Below are positions 46,965 to 56,715 of a stretch of DNA of 64,000 bases, in pieces. The notes beneath the pieces are model-generated. The model did no database searches, had not been told where the DNA came from, and saw only the letters and a list, made by a program, of their open reading frames with translations. Position numbers and translations under genes: made by a program. Position 1 is the stretch's first letter. Each line of letters begins with the position of its first letter. The DNA is from Guyanagaster necrorhizus (lineage: Eukaryota > Basidiomycota > Agaricomycetes > Agaricales > Physalacriaceae): NCBI RefSeq assembly GCF_019112545.1, contig NW_025064882.1, forward strand, positions 448,928 through 512,927, given 5' to 3'.

Positions 46965-47031
46965 CACGTGCATCCCGCGACGGTTGCAGTGCAATGGTGC
47001 GGGACAGACCAATATGGCTAGCACCACGTGG
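46965..47031. promoter_or_regulatory. Two CACGTG E-boxes between PHO84 and the LYR-protein gene
   Basis: CACGTG at 46965-46970 (flanked as GCACGTGC) and at 47025-47030 (flanked as CCACGTGG). They lie about 385-450 bp upstream of the PHO84 ATG and 40-100 bp upstream of the LYR-protein ATG. In yeast, Pho4 binds CACGTG in the PHO84 promoter, and a related bHLH does so in Cryptococcus. A Pho4-like role here is inference. Confidence 0.4.
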
Positions 47032-47063
47032 TCTCATCGTGGGAAGCGGAGCATACCCGGGGT

Positions 47064-47525
47064 ATGGTTCAGGTTATGTCAAATCGTCTACGTGCCCTCG
47101 CGCTGTACAAGGAACTGCAGAGGCTAGGAAAAGATTATCCAGATCCCTCGTGGGTTGCTGGTTCATTCGTATTGGATGCGCGCGTGTTGAACACCATCTA
47201 GATACGATTTCAAAGGCAGAGTTCGGAAGATGTTCGAGAGTACGCTATGATTCAGCTATCCGTCACACCCTTTGCCTTGGCATTCGGCTGCTGAAGATGG
47301 TCCTCAACAGAAAACCGAAACCTGACTGACGATGCAGAGATCGAGAAGGCCATTAAATTTGGTGAATACATTAAGGAAGGCGGGTCATTCATCAATCAGT
47401 CCTACACCACCTCAACTCAGAGTAACATCTGCTCAATAGAAACCCTCGCTTTATACTCCCTCAGAAAGTATAGGCATCTCAAGCGAATGTATCCAGACCC
47501 GATACCCGGTCCTAGCAATGAATGA
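47064..47525 (+). CDS. LYR-motif mitochondrial protein, LYRM5/ETFRF1-like
   Basis: Small mitochondrial matrix protein; the animal orthologue ETFRF1 removes FAD from electron-transfer flavoprotein. Four exons: 47064-about 47152 (MVQVMSNRLRALALYKELQR then LGKDYPDPS), one with YDFKGRVRKMFE, one with KNRNLTDDAEIEKAIKFGEY, and 47440-47525 (TLALYSLRKYRHLKRMYPDP). The LYK form of the LYR motif is followed by the KDYP block, which is diagnostic for this clade. About 90 residues, the usual length. The third intron needs a GC donor (47380-47381) to keep the frame. An upstream frame (46639-46938) is not needed. Confidence 0.87.
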
Positions 47526-48595
47526 GCCCCCCCCCACCCCTATGGCCTGATACTATTTGCTGCAAAAGATGTGGACTTGGATATTATATCCTATTATTGT
47601 GTCTCGGTACTTTAGAAGACAGGTCAAGTTTATAATAGGTACTTGCTGCTTCCAATGCACAACTCAGCCGCGTTACCGAACACTTCAATTCCCTGGCTAT
47701 ACGGGGTCTCGATTCAAACAACCTTTCTTCGAAGGCTGCTATGCCGCAGTTCTACACATCCACGCTGCTCATGATAAACGTTCGTTATCATGATGTCAGC
47801 AGCAACTCCCATGGCCCTGGCACTATCAGCTACATTTACTACGTTGCATCGTCTCCTGATTCCCGATACTACACTGCTAAATTTACTTACCAGCTGCGCG
47901 CTAACACTTGGTGTCTGATGATATCTACTTTGGACTAGGGACTTTGTCACATCAACAAATCTAACTGACAGTGATTGCGTCTACAGCCCTCGCACTCTCT
48001 TTGAATCAAACACCTTGGGTGATGTATCGATATGATATTATATATATCGAATCTCGTTGTAACTGCCGTAAGATATGGTTGTCAGTTACAGGTCACAGTT
48101 TGATCCCATAAACAGCACCTTTAGAACTACGTGATCCACTTGACCCCGTTTGGACAGTGAACATTTCAATCTGTACAGGATAAAGTCACAAATGCATTCC
48201 ACGAGGGATTCGTATCCCAACTGCGCCAAATAATCTCGTCCAACATCATTCCCGATGTTAAATTAATGTCCCAACGATGTCTGTAGACAATGTCAAGGCA
48301 AGTCGCAGCGGTATGGCGGTAATTGCCATTTTGGGACTGTTATCACGTGCTGAACCGCGGTTTGCTCTGGAATTTCATTCAAGCGTGCGTGTATTGACGT
48401 TCTTCCTATTAGTAGTATCTGCTCGCACTTTTCTTGCTTTTCTATTTCGTCTGTCGCTGCTGCAATTAAACGGAAAGACTCTGTTTTCTTGCATAGTCCA
48501 AACGAGGTCCGGCTGCGCATGCTGACTTGCGTCGTCATCGTAGTGCCCCTCGCACTCAACTTGACTCGTTGCAGCACCAGTCCATTTCTATCGCC
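47526..48595. other. Intergenic region, nothing recognised
   Basis: About 1.07 kb between the LYR-protein gene and the C3HC gene, same strand. It must hold the LYR gene 3' UTR and the promoter of the next gene. Short open frames have no support. Confidence 0.4.
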
Positions 48596-50382
48596 ATGTC
48601 TTCCAATGACCCCCAAACCTCGATAGAGAACCTTCGGGCCACCAAGGTAACCTGTTTATCTTGCTGCCAGTTTTTTTTTTTCTGATCGTCTATCGCAGCG
48701 GAAACTAGACGAAGCTTTCCAACACCTTGACGATACTGTTCAGCCTGCACTCAAGAAATCCAACACGAGTCGCTCCATATACTCTACTCTCGCCAAATAC
48801 GGGATAATGTCCAAAGGGAGCGCGAATCAAGTGCCGTACACTTTATTCCCTCATTCAAGTCCTGACTCTACGCTAAGATTAACGCAGGCAGGCAACATAC
48901 AAAAATGCCCCCAAGCTCTCAGCTATCCTCACCCGTGCTGCCACAAGGATGAAAAAGTCTCTTCCTTCCAAATTTTCTGAACCTCGCCCCCCGTTGACTA
49001 TCTCCTCCAAAGAGGACTATCGCCCTTCATCGATATCCTCTTTTCTAACGCGATTGTCCACTTTCAAACTCGCCACATATTCAAACAAACCGCCTGCCAT
49101 AGATCCAGTGGCAGCGTCCAAGTGTGGTTGGGTGAATGACGGAAAAGACCGGCTGGTGTGTGGAGTTTGCAGCTCTTCATGGGTATTGGCTAGCAAAGAG
49201 GGCATGTCGCGAGACGCAGGTGTGTGATACTCTCTTTCATGGTGGCTCGAGATCCTGACTATCGCAGCCAACGCCCTCATTGAGAAGCAAAAGACTCAGC
49301 TCGTTGATGCGCATAAACCAGGGTGCCCGTGGCGGATGAAGCAGTGTGACGGTCGGTCGAAACATTCACCTTTACCAATCTATACTGACAGCAGGCTCAG
49401 CATCTATTTATCGTATACCTCTTCAGTCGCCGTCCGTCCTATTACGCGATATCAAGGCAAATGCTACCTCCTTTGATTCTCTTCTCGATGATGTTGAAAT
49501 CAAGCACCCATTAGTCAGTCCAATTTCCTTCCTGCTTCGCATTTTTCATCAATAACGTAACAGACATCCAACCAACTTACATCACTACAATCTACAATCA
49601 AACTATATACCCTATCATTGTCTGCAACTGTATCACCAACTCAAACAGAACCTCCCTCGTCTTCTACGCCGTCTGCTATATCGGAGGAACCATCGGAGAA
49701 GACAATATTAGTGTCTCTCTTTGGCTGGAGTTTAGCTCCTGCAGCTGAGCGACCGGCATTGACACGAGGCAGCACTTGGGCCCCTCAAATGCCGCCACGT
49801 TCGCGGGAGTCCTCCGTCGTCCCTAGACAATCGCCTAACTGGCTAAGCGTCGGGCTTTCGACCACTCTGGCCCCTTTAAAACGCGATTCCGACACGCTTC
49901 TGCAATGCAGCCTCTGTCAGCGACGTATAGGACTTTGGACGTTTGGATTGCGGCCAGAGTCTTCAACTTCTAGTCGGGCCCCGACACAACGATCCTTTGA
50001 TCTGTTGAAGGAGCATAGGTCTTATTGTCCATATGTCGTGCGATCGACGGTGATACCTACGCTTAGTCCTCAGACACATCTAATGCGTCAGACAAACTTG
50101 GTAGGAGGATCGGAGGGTGCTCTGGAGGGGTGGCGTGCTGTTGTGACGGTTGTGTTGAGGTATGGGATGGCGCAGCGATCGCATTTGACGAGTGGGAGAA
50201 GGCCTTCGGAGACTCACGAGGCAGGAGAAGGCGAAAGAGAAGTTGTTGATGGCGGTATCGAAGCCATGGTGGAGGGCGTCAAGGCTCGGGGAGTGAGTAA
50301 CTCGGCATCCTTGTCAGGTAATGAACTAATCTTGTTTTAGGGAAAGGATTTACTCAAATACGTTCGAGGTCTTCTGGGTTGA
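48596..50382 (+). CDS. C3HC zinc-finger protein (ZC3HC1/NIPA, Rsm1 family)
   Basis: Nuclear-rim/mRNA-export related family: fission yeast Rsm1, budding yeast Pml39, human NIPA. Start MSSNDPQTSIENLRATK, then KRKLDEAFQHLDDTVQPALK. The first zinc module has AASKCGWVNDGKDRLVCGVC with a downstream HKPGCPW that completes the C3HC set, preceded by the family-like RLSTFKLATYSNKPPAIDP. A second Rsm1-like module has LLQCSLCQRRIGLWTFG and FDLLKEHRSYCPYV. The central region is Ser/Pro-rich. The last exon, from 50341, encodes GKDLLKYVRGLLG and a stop; a variant splice could instead read into APTKSGKGKK downstream, so the C-terminus is less sure. Introns are short and in phase. Confidence 0.9.
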
Positions 50383-51093
50383 CATTTGTGGAATTTTACA
50401 TGCTATTTGTTTTCATCGGTATTGTTGATTAATCCGTCTCGACGCCAGCACCGACAAAATCGGGCAAAGGTAAGAAGTCGCTTATCTTGAATATAAGTAT
50501 ACAAGTTGTTCTTCAGATGCTTCGATACCAATTATCATGTCTGTCTCTACCTAAATGCTTTTGCCACATGCTGTAATTGTGGGATGTTTGCCGGTGCTCT
50601 GACCCTAGTGACTGACACGCAGAATCTTGCTGGTGCCCTATCTCGTTTCCCTTGTTCGACTTGGATGCTGCACTTTCTTAATAGTGGAGCGATATGCAGT
50701 CTTATACTCTGTTTTCATCTGGCTCCCGCGGGCTTAGCTTAATTTGATTGAGTCTTGGGGAACTTGGCTCGGAAAAGCCCTGCTGTCAAGTCTGCCAGTT
50801 ATACCGATTTGTCTCTTGACGTGAGAAGGTGCCGTGTTGTACTCTGTGGTTCTAAACACCTATCTATCATTGGGTCCTTCGACAGCGTGCCGTTGGATTT
50901 CTCTGTGATGCCTGAAAGTATCAACTTCTGTAGCGCCTGCCTTTTTCTTTACCGCTTATCAGGTACAGCTAATTCACTAGTCAGCACAGACGTGGGACTA
51001 CCGACAATACAGAGAAAAGAATGGCTATGCCATTCGATGCTGTTATTGCGACCTACGTAACTCTCAGGTTCGAAGATTGCTGGATCCGTGCGC
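50383..51093. other. Gap between the C3HC gene and the ABC transporter remnant
   Basis: About 710 bp with no recognised gene. Two frames (50506-50742 and 50755-51060) have no similarity I can name; part may be old sequence of the transporter's 5' region. Confidence 0.35.
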
Positions 51094-52610
51094 AGTTTGC
51101 TTCAATCCTCCATGACCATGTCTGAAAACGTGTCTCTTCTCCGCGATATTGAGTCTGAAGCAACTGTCATCCAGGAGTAAGTTCTCCCGATACAAGACGG
51201 CCAACACGGGCGAGCGAGGTAGCGAAATTACTGAATGATTATCTTGTATCGCCCTCATTGTTGAACATTTAGATGGCAGCCCATCCTTGACTTAAAGGCT
51301 GCCTCTGCGCCAAAGGTTTCTATTCAAGATGCTGACCTGTTGCTAAAAATGAGGTCGAACTGATTCAAAATTCCCACTTTTGGATGGATAACATCTTCCC
51401 TTAGGCTCGGTTATGCCTGCCCGCTGGAAGCTTCAGATCTTTACAAGCTGCCAGACAACCCAGTTGCTGCGTATATCGGCGACCAAATCACAGAATCGTT
51501 CGAAAAGAGACGCTCAGCTGCGGCAGAATACAACTGTCGTCTGCCGCACGGTAACATCAAGCCTGGCGTAAAAGAGTTGTCGTGGACCCTTTGAGGAAAC
51601 CGCGCCGAGCTGGAGAAAAATATAGAGAGTAAAGAACGGTCAGTGCAAGCCCAGTCTCGTCTTTGCTATAAATGAAAGTGTAAAATGGTGGTCCTGGTCT
51701 GCTGGTATCTTGAAGGTACTTGGCGACACCAGATCCCCTTCTCGTCAAGGTAGACTGCTGCTTCATCGCGCAAATTTTTTTATCTCTCATTTACGCAGGC
51801 CATCATCAATTTCGCCACGGATTCTTATACCGGTCATCGGAAGGGCGACTATGTTTTCCGTTCCACCAATCGGTAAAGGCATTGGCTTGACCTTTGGTTT
51901 ACTGGGATTGCAAATCGTTGCGTCACTATGCACGCACCACTACTTTTACTAGTCTGCGTCCACAGGCGTTCTCATACGTCGCGGTCTAATCAACGCGATC
52001 GAAGCTCCCGAACGGTTTGATAATGAACTACATTTCAACGGATGTGCATGAATCAATGTTTGCGCAGGTTTTTTCCATATGCTATGGGTTTGATATGAAA
52101 CACAAACCGTTCGTTTATTTATTATTGTCATAGGCTTGGACCGCCCTGATTCAACTGATTATGTGTCTTGTCCTTCTTCTGCTGAATCTGAACACCAGTG
52201 CTTTGGCCAGTTTCGCGTTTTTCGTGCTTGCAGCTCCGGCTCAGACGATGGCTATGAAGAAAATGTTTAAGTTCCGGGCGAGTGGCATGAAATGGACCGA
52301 TACACGTGCCAAACTCCCCCAGGAATTGCTTGGAGGGATGAAGGTTGGCAAGTTCTTTGCATGAGAAATCCCTTTTGTGAAGAGAATGAGGGAGTTTCTC
52401 AATGACTCGTGTTTAGAGCCTGATTTCGTGACTGAAATCGGTGAAAAGATACAATGATTCATAGCGTCGATTGAATAATTTCTGACAAAACCCAGGGCAT
52501 CTCCTTGTCAGGGGGTCAGAAACAGCGTTTGAATATCTGTCGTGCCATCTACTGCGATGCGGATATCCAGATCTTTGATGTGATTCGACTTATAAATTGT
52601 TGGCTCTTTC
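51094..52610 (+). pseudogene. Decayed ABCC-type (YOR1/MRP-like) ABC transporter
   Basis: Remains of a full-size multidrug exporter. Recognisable in order: the N-terminal linker (LGYACPLEASDLYKLPDN, AAYIGDQITESFEKRRSAAA), sequence after frame changes reading FAINESVKWWSWSAGILKVL, transmembrane domain 1 (GKGIGLTFGLLGLQIVASLC, TGVLIRRGLINAI-like, CLVLLLLNLNTSALASFAFF, WTDTRAKLPQELLGGMKVGK) and the nucleotide-binding signature [20 protein letters not shown] then DIQIFD. Damage: TGA at 51592-51594 inside WTLxGNRAEL, frameshifts near 51650 and 52040-52080, TGA for the conserved Trp after KFFA at 52362-52364, and a deletion of the end of TMD1 plus Walker A, since the signature follows only about 130 bp later. 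TMD2 and NBD2 are absent. Function lost. Confidence 0.88.
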
Positions 52611-53326
52611 AAAGTGTCAGGAATTCGATACCCACTTGCAATTATTCCAAAATTCCAGCGGAATCTTCAGGGGAATATGTGATCGGTTGTCAACCACACT
52701 AGATGACATTAAACTTGCCTCTAATTGCTTCTAAGAACGAATGTTAGAGGACCTAATGATCATCGTTCTCCGTTGGATTCAGGTTCGTGTTTAGCTATAT
52801 GTTCCTGCTAACTTGACGCGCCTAGCACTTATCATGACCTGCTGAAATTTGGAGGTCGACCACATGAAAGAGCACTTTTTACTATATATATTCAAGGTTG
52901 GCACAGTGCTAGTATCGCAGCGTCCTACTTGTTTTAAAATCTGACTGCGACATTACTATGACTTTGAATACTGCTTAAACTTCCGGTGAGTAACAACAGG
53001 CACAGAGACGTATCGGTCCTCGTCGACTCCTCGAGGCTCTTCGGTATGAATGTATATGCTGATTCAATGAGTATAGGTCACTGTTTGGCACCGTGATTAA
53101 GATTTTTGGAGGAAGAAGAAATTTATTCCGGTCGATTGTGTCGCTGAGAAGGAAACCACAAATCAGTGCTACGGTACCGAACACTCCCCAGGCCAAACTG
53201 ATTCAGCTCAGCCCCCGTAAGGGTGCGGCCTCTAAGAACAGGGGCAAACAACAAATCAGGCGAAAAGTTACCCTGTGCATAGTTCGTCAATCGCACACCA
53301 TACTGATAGTGGTGAAAGTAAGTACC
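52611..53326. other. Region after the ABC transporter remnant, nothing assignable
   Basis: About 700 bp. One 73-codon minus-strand frame (52975-53196) begins with a hydrophobic stretch but has no partner exons. It may hold further decayed transporter sequence. Confidence 0.35.
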
Positions 53327-54323
53327 TCAAAATACAAACGGTATCATCTTCCATAGAGCGGTGACTTTGTCCTCGCCAAACTTTTCAACATACCATTGCC
53401 GAGTCGTCTCAGCAGTCGCACCAAGATTGACTGCGACAAACACGAGAGCGGCCAAGATTGTCTTGTTGAACATTTGCCCAGGTGGAGCAGCGATTCCCGC
53501 GAGTGAAAGATAAATCAAGCACTCAGCAGTATAGTGTGGACAAATAATGTATCGGAAGAAGGGATGCGTAGGCAGGGAATACTTCTTCAAAGAAGCAAGG
53601 TGTCGATGGCATTTGTTCTGCATCCAGGACGCAAACAAGAACAGCGGCAGAAAAGTGGTTGTACGTAGGCTGGGGGAAGATAGTGCGAGTTCAGGTGGTG
53701 TCGAACGAAGGGTTTCTAAAGATGGTGTCAGGATCATAACAGATGGATAGCCTATATGCACTCACGGATACCCTCCACCCACACGGCTAATCCCATGCCT
53801 GAGTAAAAAGCCCAGCCCAAAAGCCAATGCACGAACCACATCTTCGCGGTGGAAGGCTTGGCAAGACATATAGATTCATAGAGACGGCGACATCCCTGAG
53901 TAGACATCAGAGCCCACGTCAGCAGTATCTGCTCTTTGGTCATCGCCTTCGAGAGGTCAATCTTTGGTGCCAAGGCCGCAACGGCTGAGAACAAGCGTCC
54001 ATTGCGGAGAATCTGCTGGGCCCAAAATGCAGATGAGGAGACAGAAACGACGTAGAAATGAGTAAAATATCGATGAGGGACCTGGAGTGTCGCTAGATAG
54101 TCCAAGAATGCAGAAAGCGAGCATTTAGGTGACAGCTCCACGCTCTGTTGCGATACTGTTCGAGATCCGTAGAGCAAAAAACGTCTCCGTAGCGGTGGGA
54201 CAGCATTGACTGCTAGTACCTGATACTAGTCAGTCAAATAAAAGTGAAGACAAAAGGAAGACATACCACGGACGCACCGAAGAGAAAACCGCCTCGTACG
54301 CCTTGTACTAGATCGACTACCAT
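53327..54323 (-). CDS. DFG10: Polyprenol reductase-type steroid 5-alpha-reductase family protein (DFG10/SRD5A3)
   Basis: ER membrane enzyme family of the dolichol pathway, needed for N-glycosylation (DFG10 in yeast, SRD5A3 in human). Start MVVDLVQGVRGGFLFGAS at 54323, intron, then VLAVNAVPPLRRRFLLYGSR. The next exon includes FTHFYVVSVSSSAFWAQQIL, LLTWALMSTQGCRRLYESI (the QxxRRxxE block of the family) and KMWFVHWLLGWAFYSGMGLA. The C-terminal exon has SLPTHPFFRYIICPHYTAEC, where PHYxxE is the catalytic/NADPH motif, then TRQWYVEKFGED and FV-type end MIPFVF. About five or six membrane spans, about 300 residues. It converges on the ABC transporter remnant. Confidence 0.92.
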
Positions 54324-54573
54324 GACAGGTACTGCGAGAGAGCCAGCAGACCTGGACCTGCCGTATAAGTAGTATACATATGGTCGCTCTACGTCAGGCA
54401 TGTGCTTTTATTCTTCCGCTACCATCACGGCCCGTGGCGACGACGGCAATGGACAACAGAATCACAAGTAGCAACATGGTGGTACAGGTAAGAGCGTTGA
54501 TTGTGATCTAATAGTTTGGAACTCTTCTTCGGGGCTCTGACGGTGAGAAGCACAGTGCACAGAGACAGAAACC

Positions 54574-55740
54574 ATGAATACACCTCTGTATCTCCAAAAT
54601 GCTACCAAGGCAGCACCGGCGACGAAGATACGAACATCAATTCTTGCGACAGCACTCGTCGATGCTCTGGGAGGCCCAGCTGAATTTCAGACTCGTTTTT
54701 CTTTCGATGTCATCGACTCCATGATCCCCAATGCCAATTTCTCTCTTCCTCCGGGCGTCTGGACGGATGATACATCCATGACCCTCTGTCTGGCACAGTC
54801 ACTCGCCACTTACCGTCCTAACATCTCAACACAACCTGGAGGATTTGATGAATGTCACCAACTAGCAGCATTCACGGACTGGTGGAAGCGAGGGGTGCTC
54901 TCCGCCACTGGCATATGCTTCGACATCGGCAACACCATTCGCCGGGCTCTCACTATCTATTCCAACAATCCGACAAAGGAACCGCTGAGGCGCATCCATG
55001 ATCAGCTTAGCGGAGAGTTCTCCTGTGGGAATGGCAGCCTCATGCGCGTCATTCCCATAGGGTTGGCATACTGGCGCGATGAGACCCAAGCAAGGGGCTA
55101 CGCGCGAAGAAGTAGTACTTCTACGCATCCCAACGACCTTTGCAAGGAAGCTTGCGAAGTTTGGACGGGTGCTATATGCAAGATCATGGCATCCACGACG
55201 ACCTCAGAGGATCCCGATATTGCGAAGCTTGACCTGCTGTCATATTTCACCACTTTTCCCTATTCCCATCCAAAGTTACGGGAGCTGCTTGCTCTTCCTT
55301 CGTTCGCACCCTCGCCTCCATCGGCAGCGGAAGAACTGGAGATTCACTATCGGCATTATCATCCTCTCATGAAGCTCATTTCAGAGTGTGAATCCGAGGC
55401 CAAAGACTCCAAACTTCCGTTGTATCTGCCTCAGCCCACGACACTCCCATCCTCTGGTTACGTTGTCGACACCCTGGTCGCGGCTCTTTATTGTTTCTTC
55501 TCCACCAATACATTCGAGCAAGGCGCTATTGTTGCCGTGAACATGGGCGACGATGCTGATACTATCGGGGCGGTTTACGGCGGTCTGGCGGGATGCTGGT
55601 ATGGAACTGAGCCGAGTATGGTTTCCGATACATTTTGGAGCGCAAAGGTAGAGAAATGGTATGAAAGTCTGGTTGCAAAGGATATCATTGCAGATGTTTC
55701 CGAGGCACTGGTCACATTCTCAAAGGGGTTAGCGAAGTGA
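54574..55740 (+). CDS. ADP-ribosylglycohydrolase (DraG/ARH family)
   Basis: Hydrolase that removes ADP-ribose from protein or small-molecule acceptors, with a two-metal Mg site. Single exon of 388 residues. Metal-binding motifs: GVWTDDTSMTLCLAQSL around residues 61-77 (Thr64, Asp65, Asp66) and NMGDDADTIGAVYGGLAG around 323-340 (Asp326, Asp327, Asp329, Thr330), the two family signatures. Between them are FDIGNTIRRAL and GEFSCGNGSLMRVIPIGLAY, matching the (S/C)xGNGxxMR block. All metal ligands are present, so it should be active. It is intronless among intron-rich neighbours. Substrate is unknown: arginine-, serine- or DNA-linked ADP-ribose are all possible. Confidence 0.93.
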   Translation: MNTPLYLQNATKAAPATKIRTSILATALVDALGGPAEFQTRFSFDVIDSMIPNANFSLPPGVWTDDTSMTLCLAQSLATYRPNISTQPGGFDECHQLAAFTDWWKRGVLSATGICFDIGNTIRRALTIYSNNPTKEPLRRIHDQLSGEFSCGNGSLMRVIPIGLAYWRDETQARGYARRSSTSTHPNDLCKEACEVWTGAICKIMASTTTSEDPDIAKLDLLSYFTTFPYSHPKLRELLALPSFAPSPPSAAEELEIHYRHYHPLMKLISECESEAKDSKLPLYLPQPTTLPSSGYVVDTLVAALYCFFSTNTFEQGAIVAVNMGDDADTIGAVYGGLAGCWYGTEPSMVSDTFWSAKVEKWYESLVAKDIIADVSEALVTFSKGLAK

Positions 55741-56195
55741 TGAAACACGATGTCAATTACGAGGAATGATTCTTTGAATTTGGTATAAGAAGCCTGATAA
55801 TCTGGACCAACAAAATTCAGAGGTGCAAACGGGACTCTTGGCTCACTCAGAGGTGCCCTTACTGGCAATTTAAATGTATTGGAACCGCAGTAATCACAAT
55901 CTTTCACTGGTTAGCTATGACGCCGTAGCAAGCCGCTGTGTACAAATATTTTTCATGCTTAGTATACTAGTCAAATCACAAATCTGCACCTCACCAATCG
56001 AATATTGAAGATATCATGAGCTTGTCACCGTAACACACTGGAGCAGATTGGAACGACTAGAACCTTTGTGGTGATGTGGCCTGGAGAACTGCAAAGAGCA
56101 GTGCTAGTACATAGCACAATGAACCTTCACACAATCCTTTGTGAGTGAACTAAGCGACGATGTAACAAAAATGTCATAATACCCGTTTTATTTAC
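55741..56195. other. Intergenic region between convergent genes
   Basis: About 455 bp with the 3' ends of the ADP-ribosylglycohydrolase and MDM35 genes. Nothing else recognised. Confidence 0.5.
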
Positions 56196-56545
56196 TCATT
56201 TTTGGTTCTGAGTCGCTGACGGGGCAGGCTCTGTCAGAGGATTCTCTTCTCGAGCTTGGTCCAGTAGACGATCCAATCCCTTTTCTTTCAACGCTCTCTG
56301 AAGAAAGTTAGTAAAGGAAGCAAACGGGCTGAAATGCATACCTGCGTGCATTCTTTGTACTCAGCCCATACTTTCCCACACTTTGTTTCGAATTCCTCCG
56401 CCTTTTTACGCGAATACACCTCCCGTTGTTGTTGGGAAGCCGACGCAGCCACGGCAGGCTCGAGGTATCCTTCAAACCAAGAATTGAAACATGAATCGTA
56501 CTCACGTTTCAATGGAGTGCATTGAGGGGCCAAGCTGTCTGCCAT
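56196..56545 (-). CDS. MDM35: Mdm35/TRIAP1, twin CX9C intermembrane-space protein
   Basis: Mitochondrial intermembrane-space chaperone that binds Ups1/Ups2 (PRELI family) for phosphatidic-acid and phosphatidylserine transfer. Start MADSLAPQCTPLKREYDSCF. The twin CX9C pairs are exact: C-TPLKREYDS-C and C-GKVWAEYKE-C, with FNSWFEGYL between the pairs, the Mdm35 signature. The second exon encodes RALKEKGLDRLLDQAREENP and ends SATQNQK at 56196. Length of about 95 residues is normal; import would use the Mia40 pathway, not a presequence. The ATG at 56545 is chosen over an in-frame upstream ATG (56596) because it matches the family start. Confidence 0.95.
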
Positions 56546-56715
56546 GTCAGAGAAACTTAGACTCGGACGCCCAAGTTGAACGCGTCGCGGTTCCATCGGC
56601 CGGAAATTCCCGAGACATGCTGGTGAATTTCCATATCTGGTCGTCGCCTCGCGGTTCCGGTCCCTGACTCGCCTTTCTTCCTTGCCCTCGTCGAGGAATC
56701 TCTTCCTTGTCCACC
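56546..56715. promoter_or_regulatory. Very short divergent promoter of MDM35 and NUP159
   Basis: 170 bp between the two ATGs, so 5' UTRs must be short or overlapping. No TATA box is obvious. Confidence 0.4.

Noticed and set aside
46625..47329. 234-codon plus-strand frame across the PHO84/LYR intergenic region
   Set aside because: No conserved motif, and it runs through the LYR-gene exons in the wrong frame; the LYR frame has clear family similarity.
52975..53196. Hydrophobic 73-codon minus-strand frame as a membrane protein gene
   Set aside because: A single short hydrophobic stretch with no neighbouring exons; next to a decayed transporter it is more likely chance or debris.
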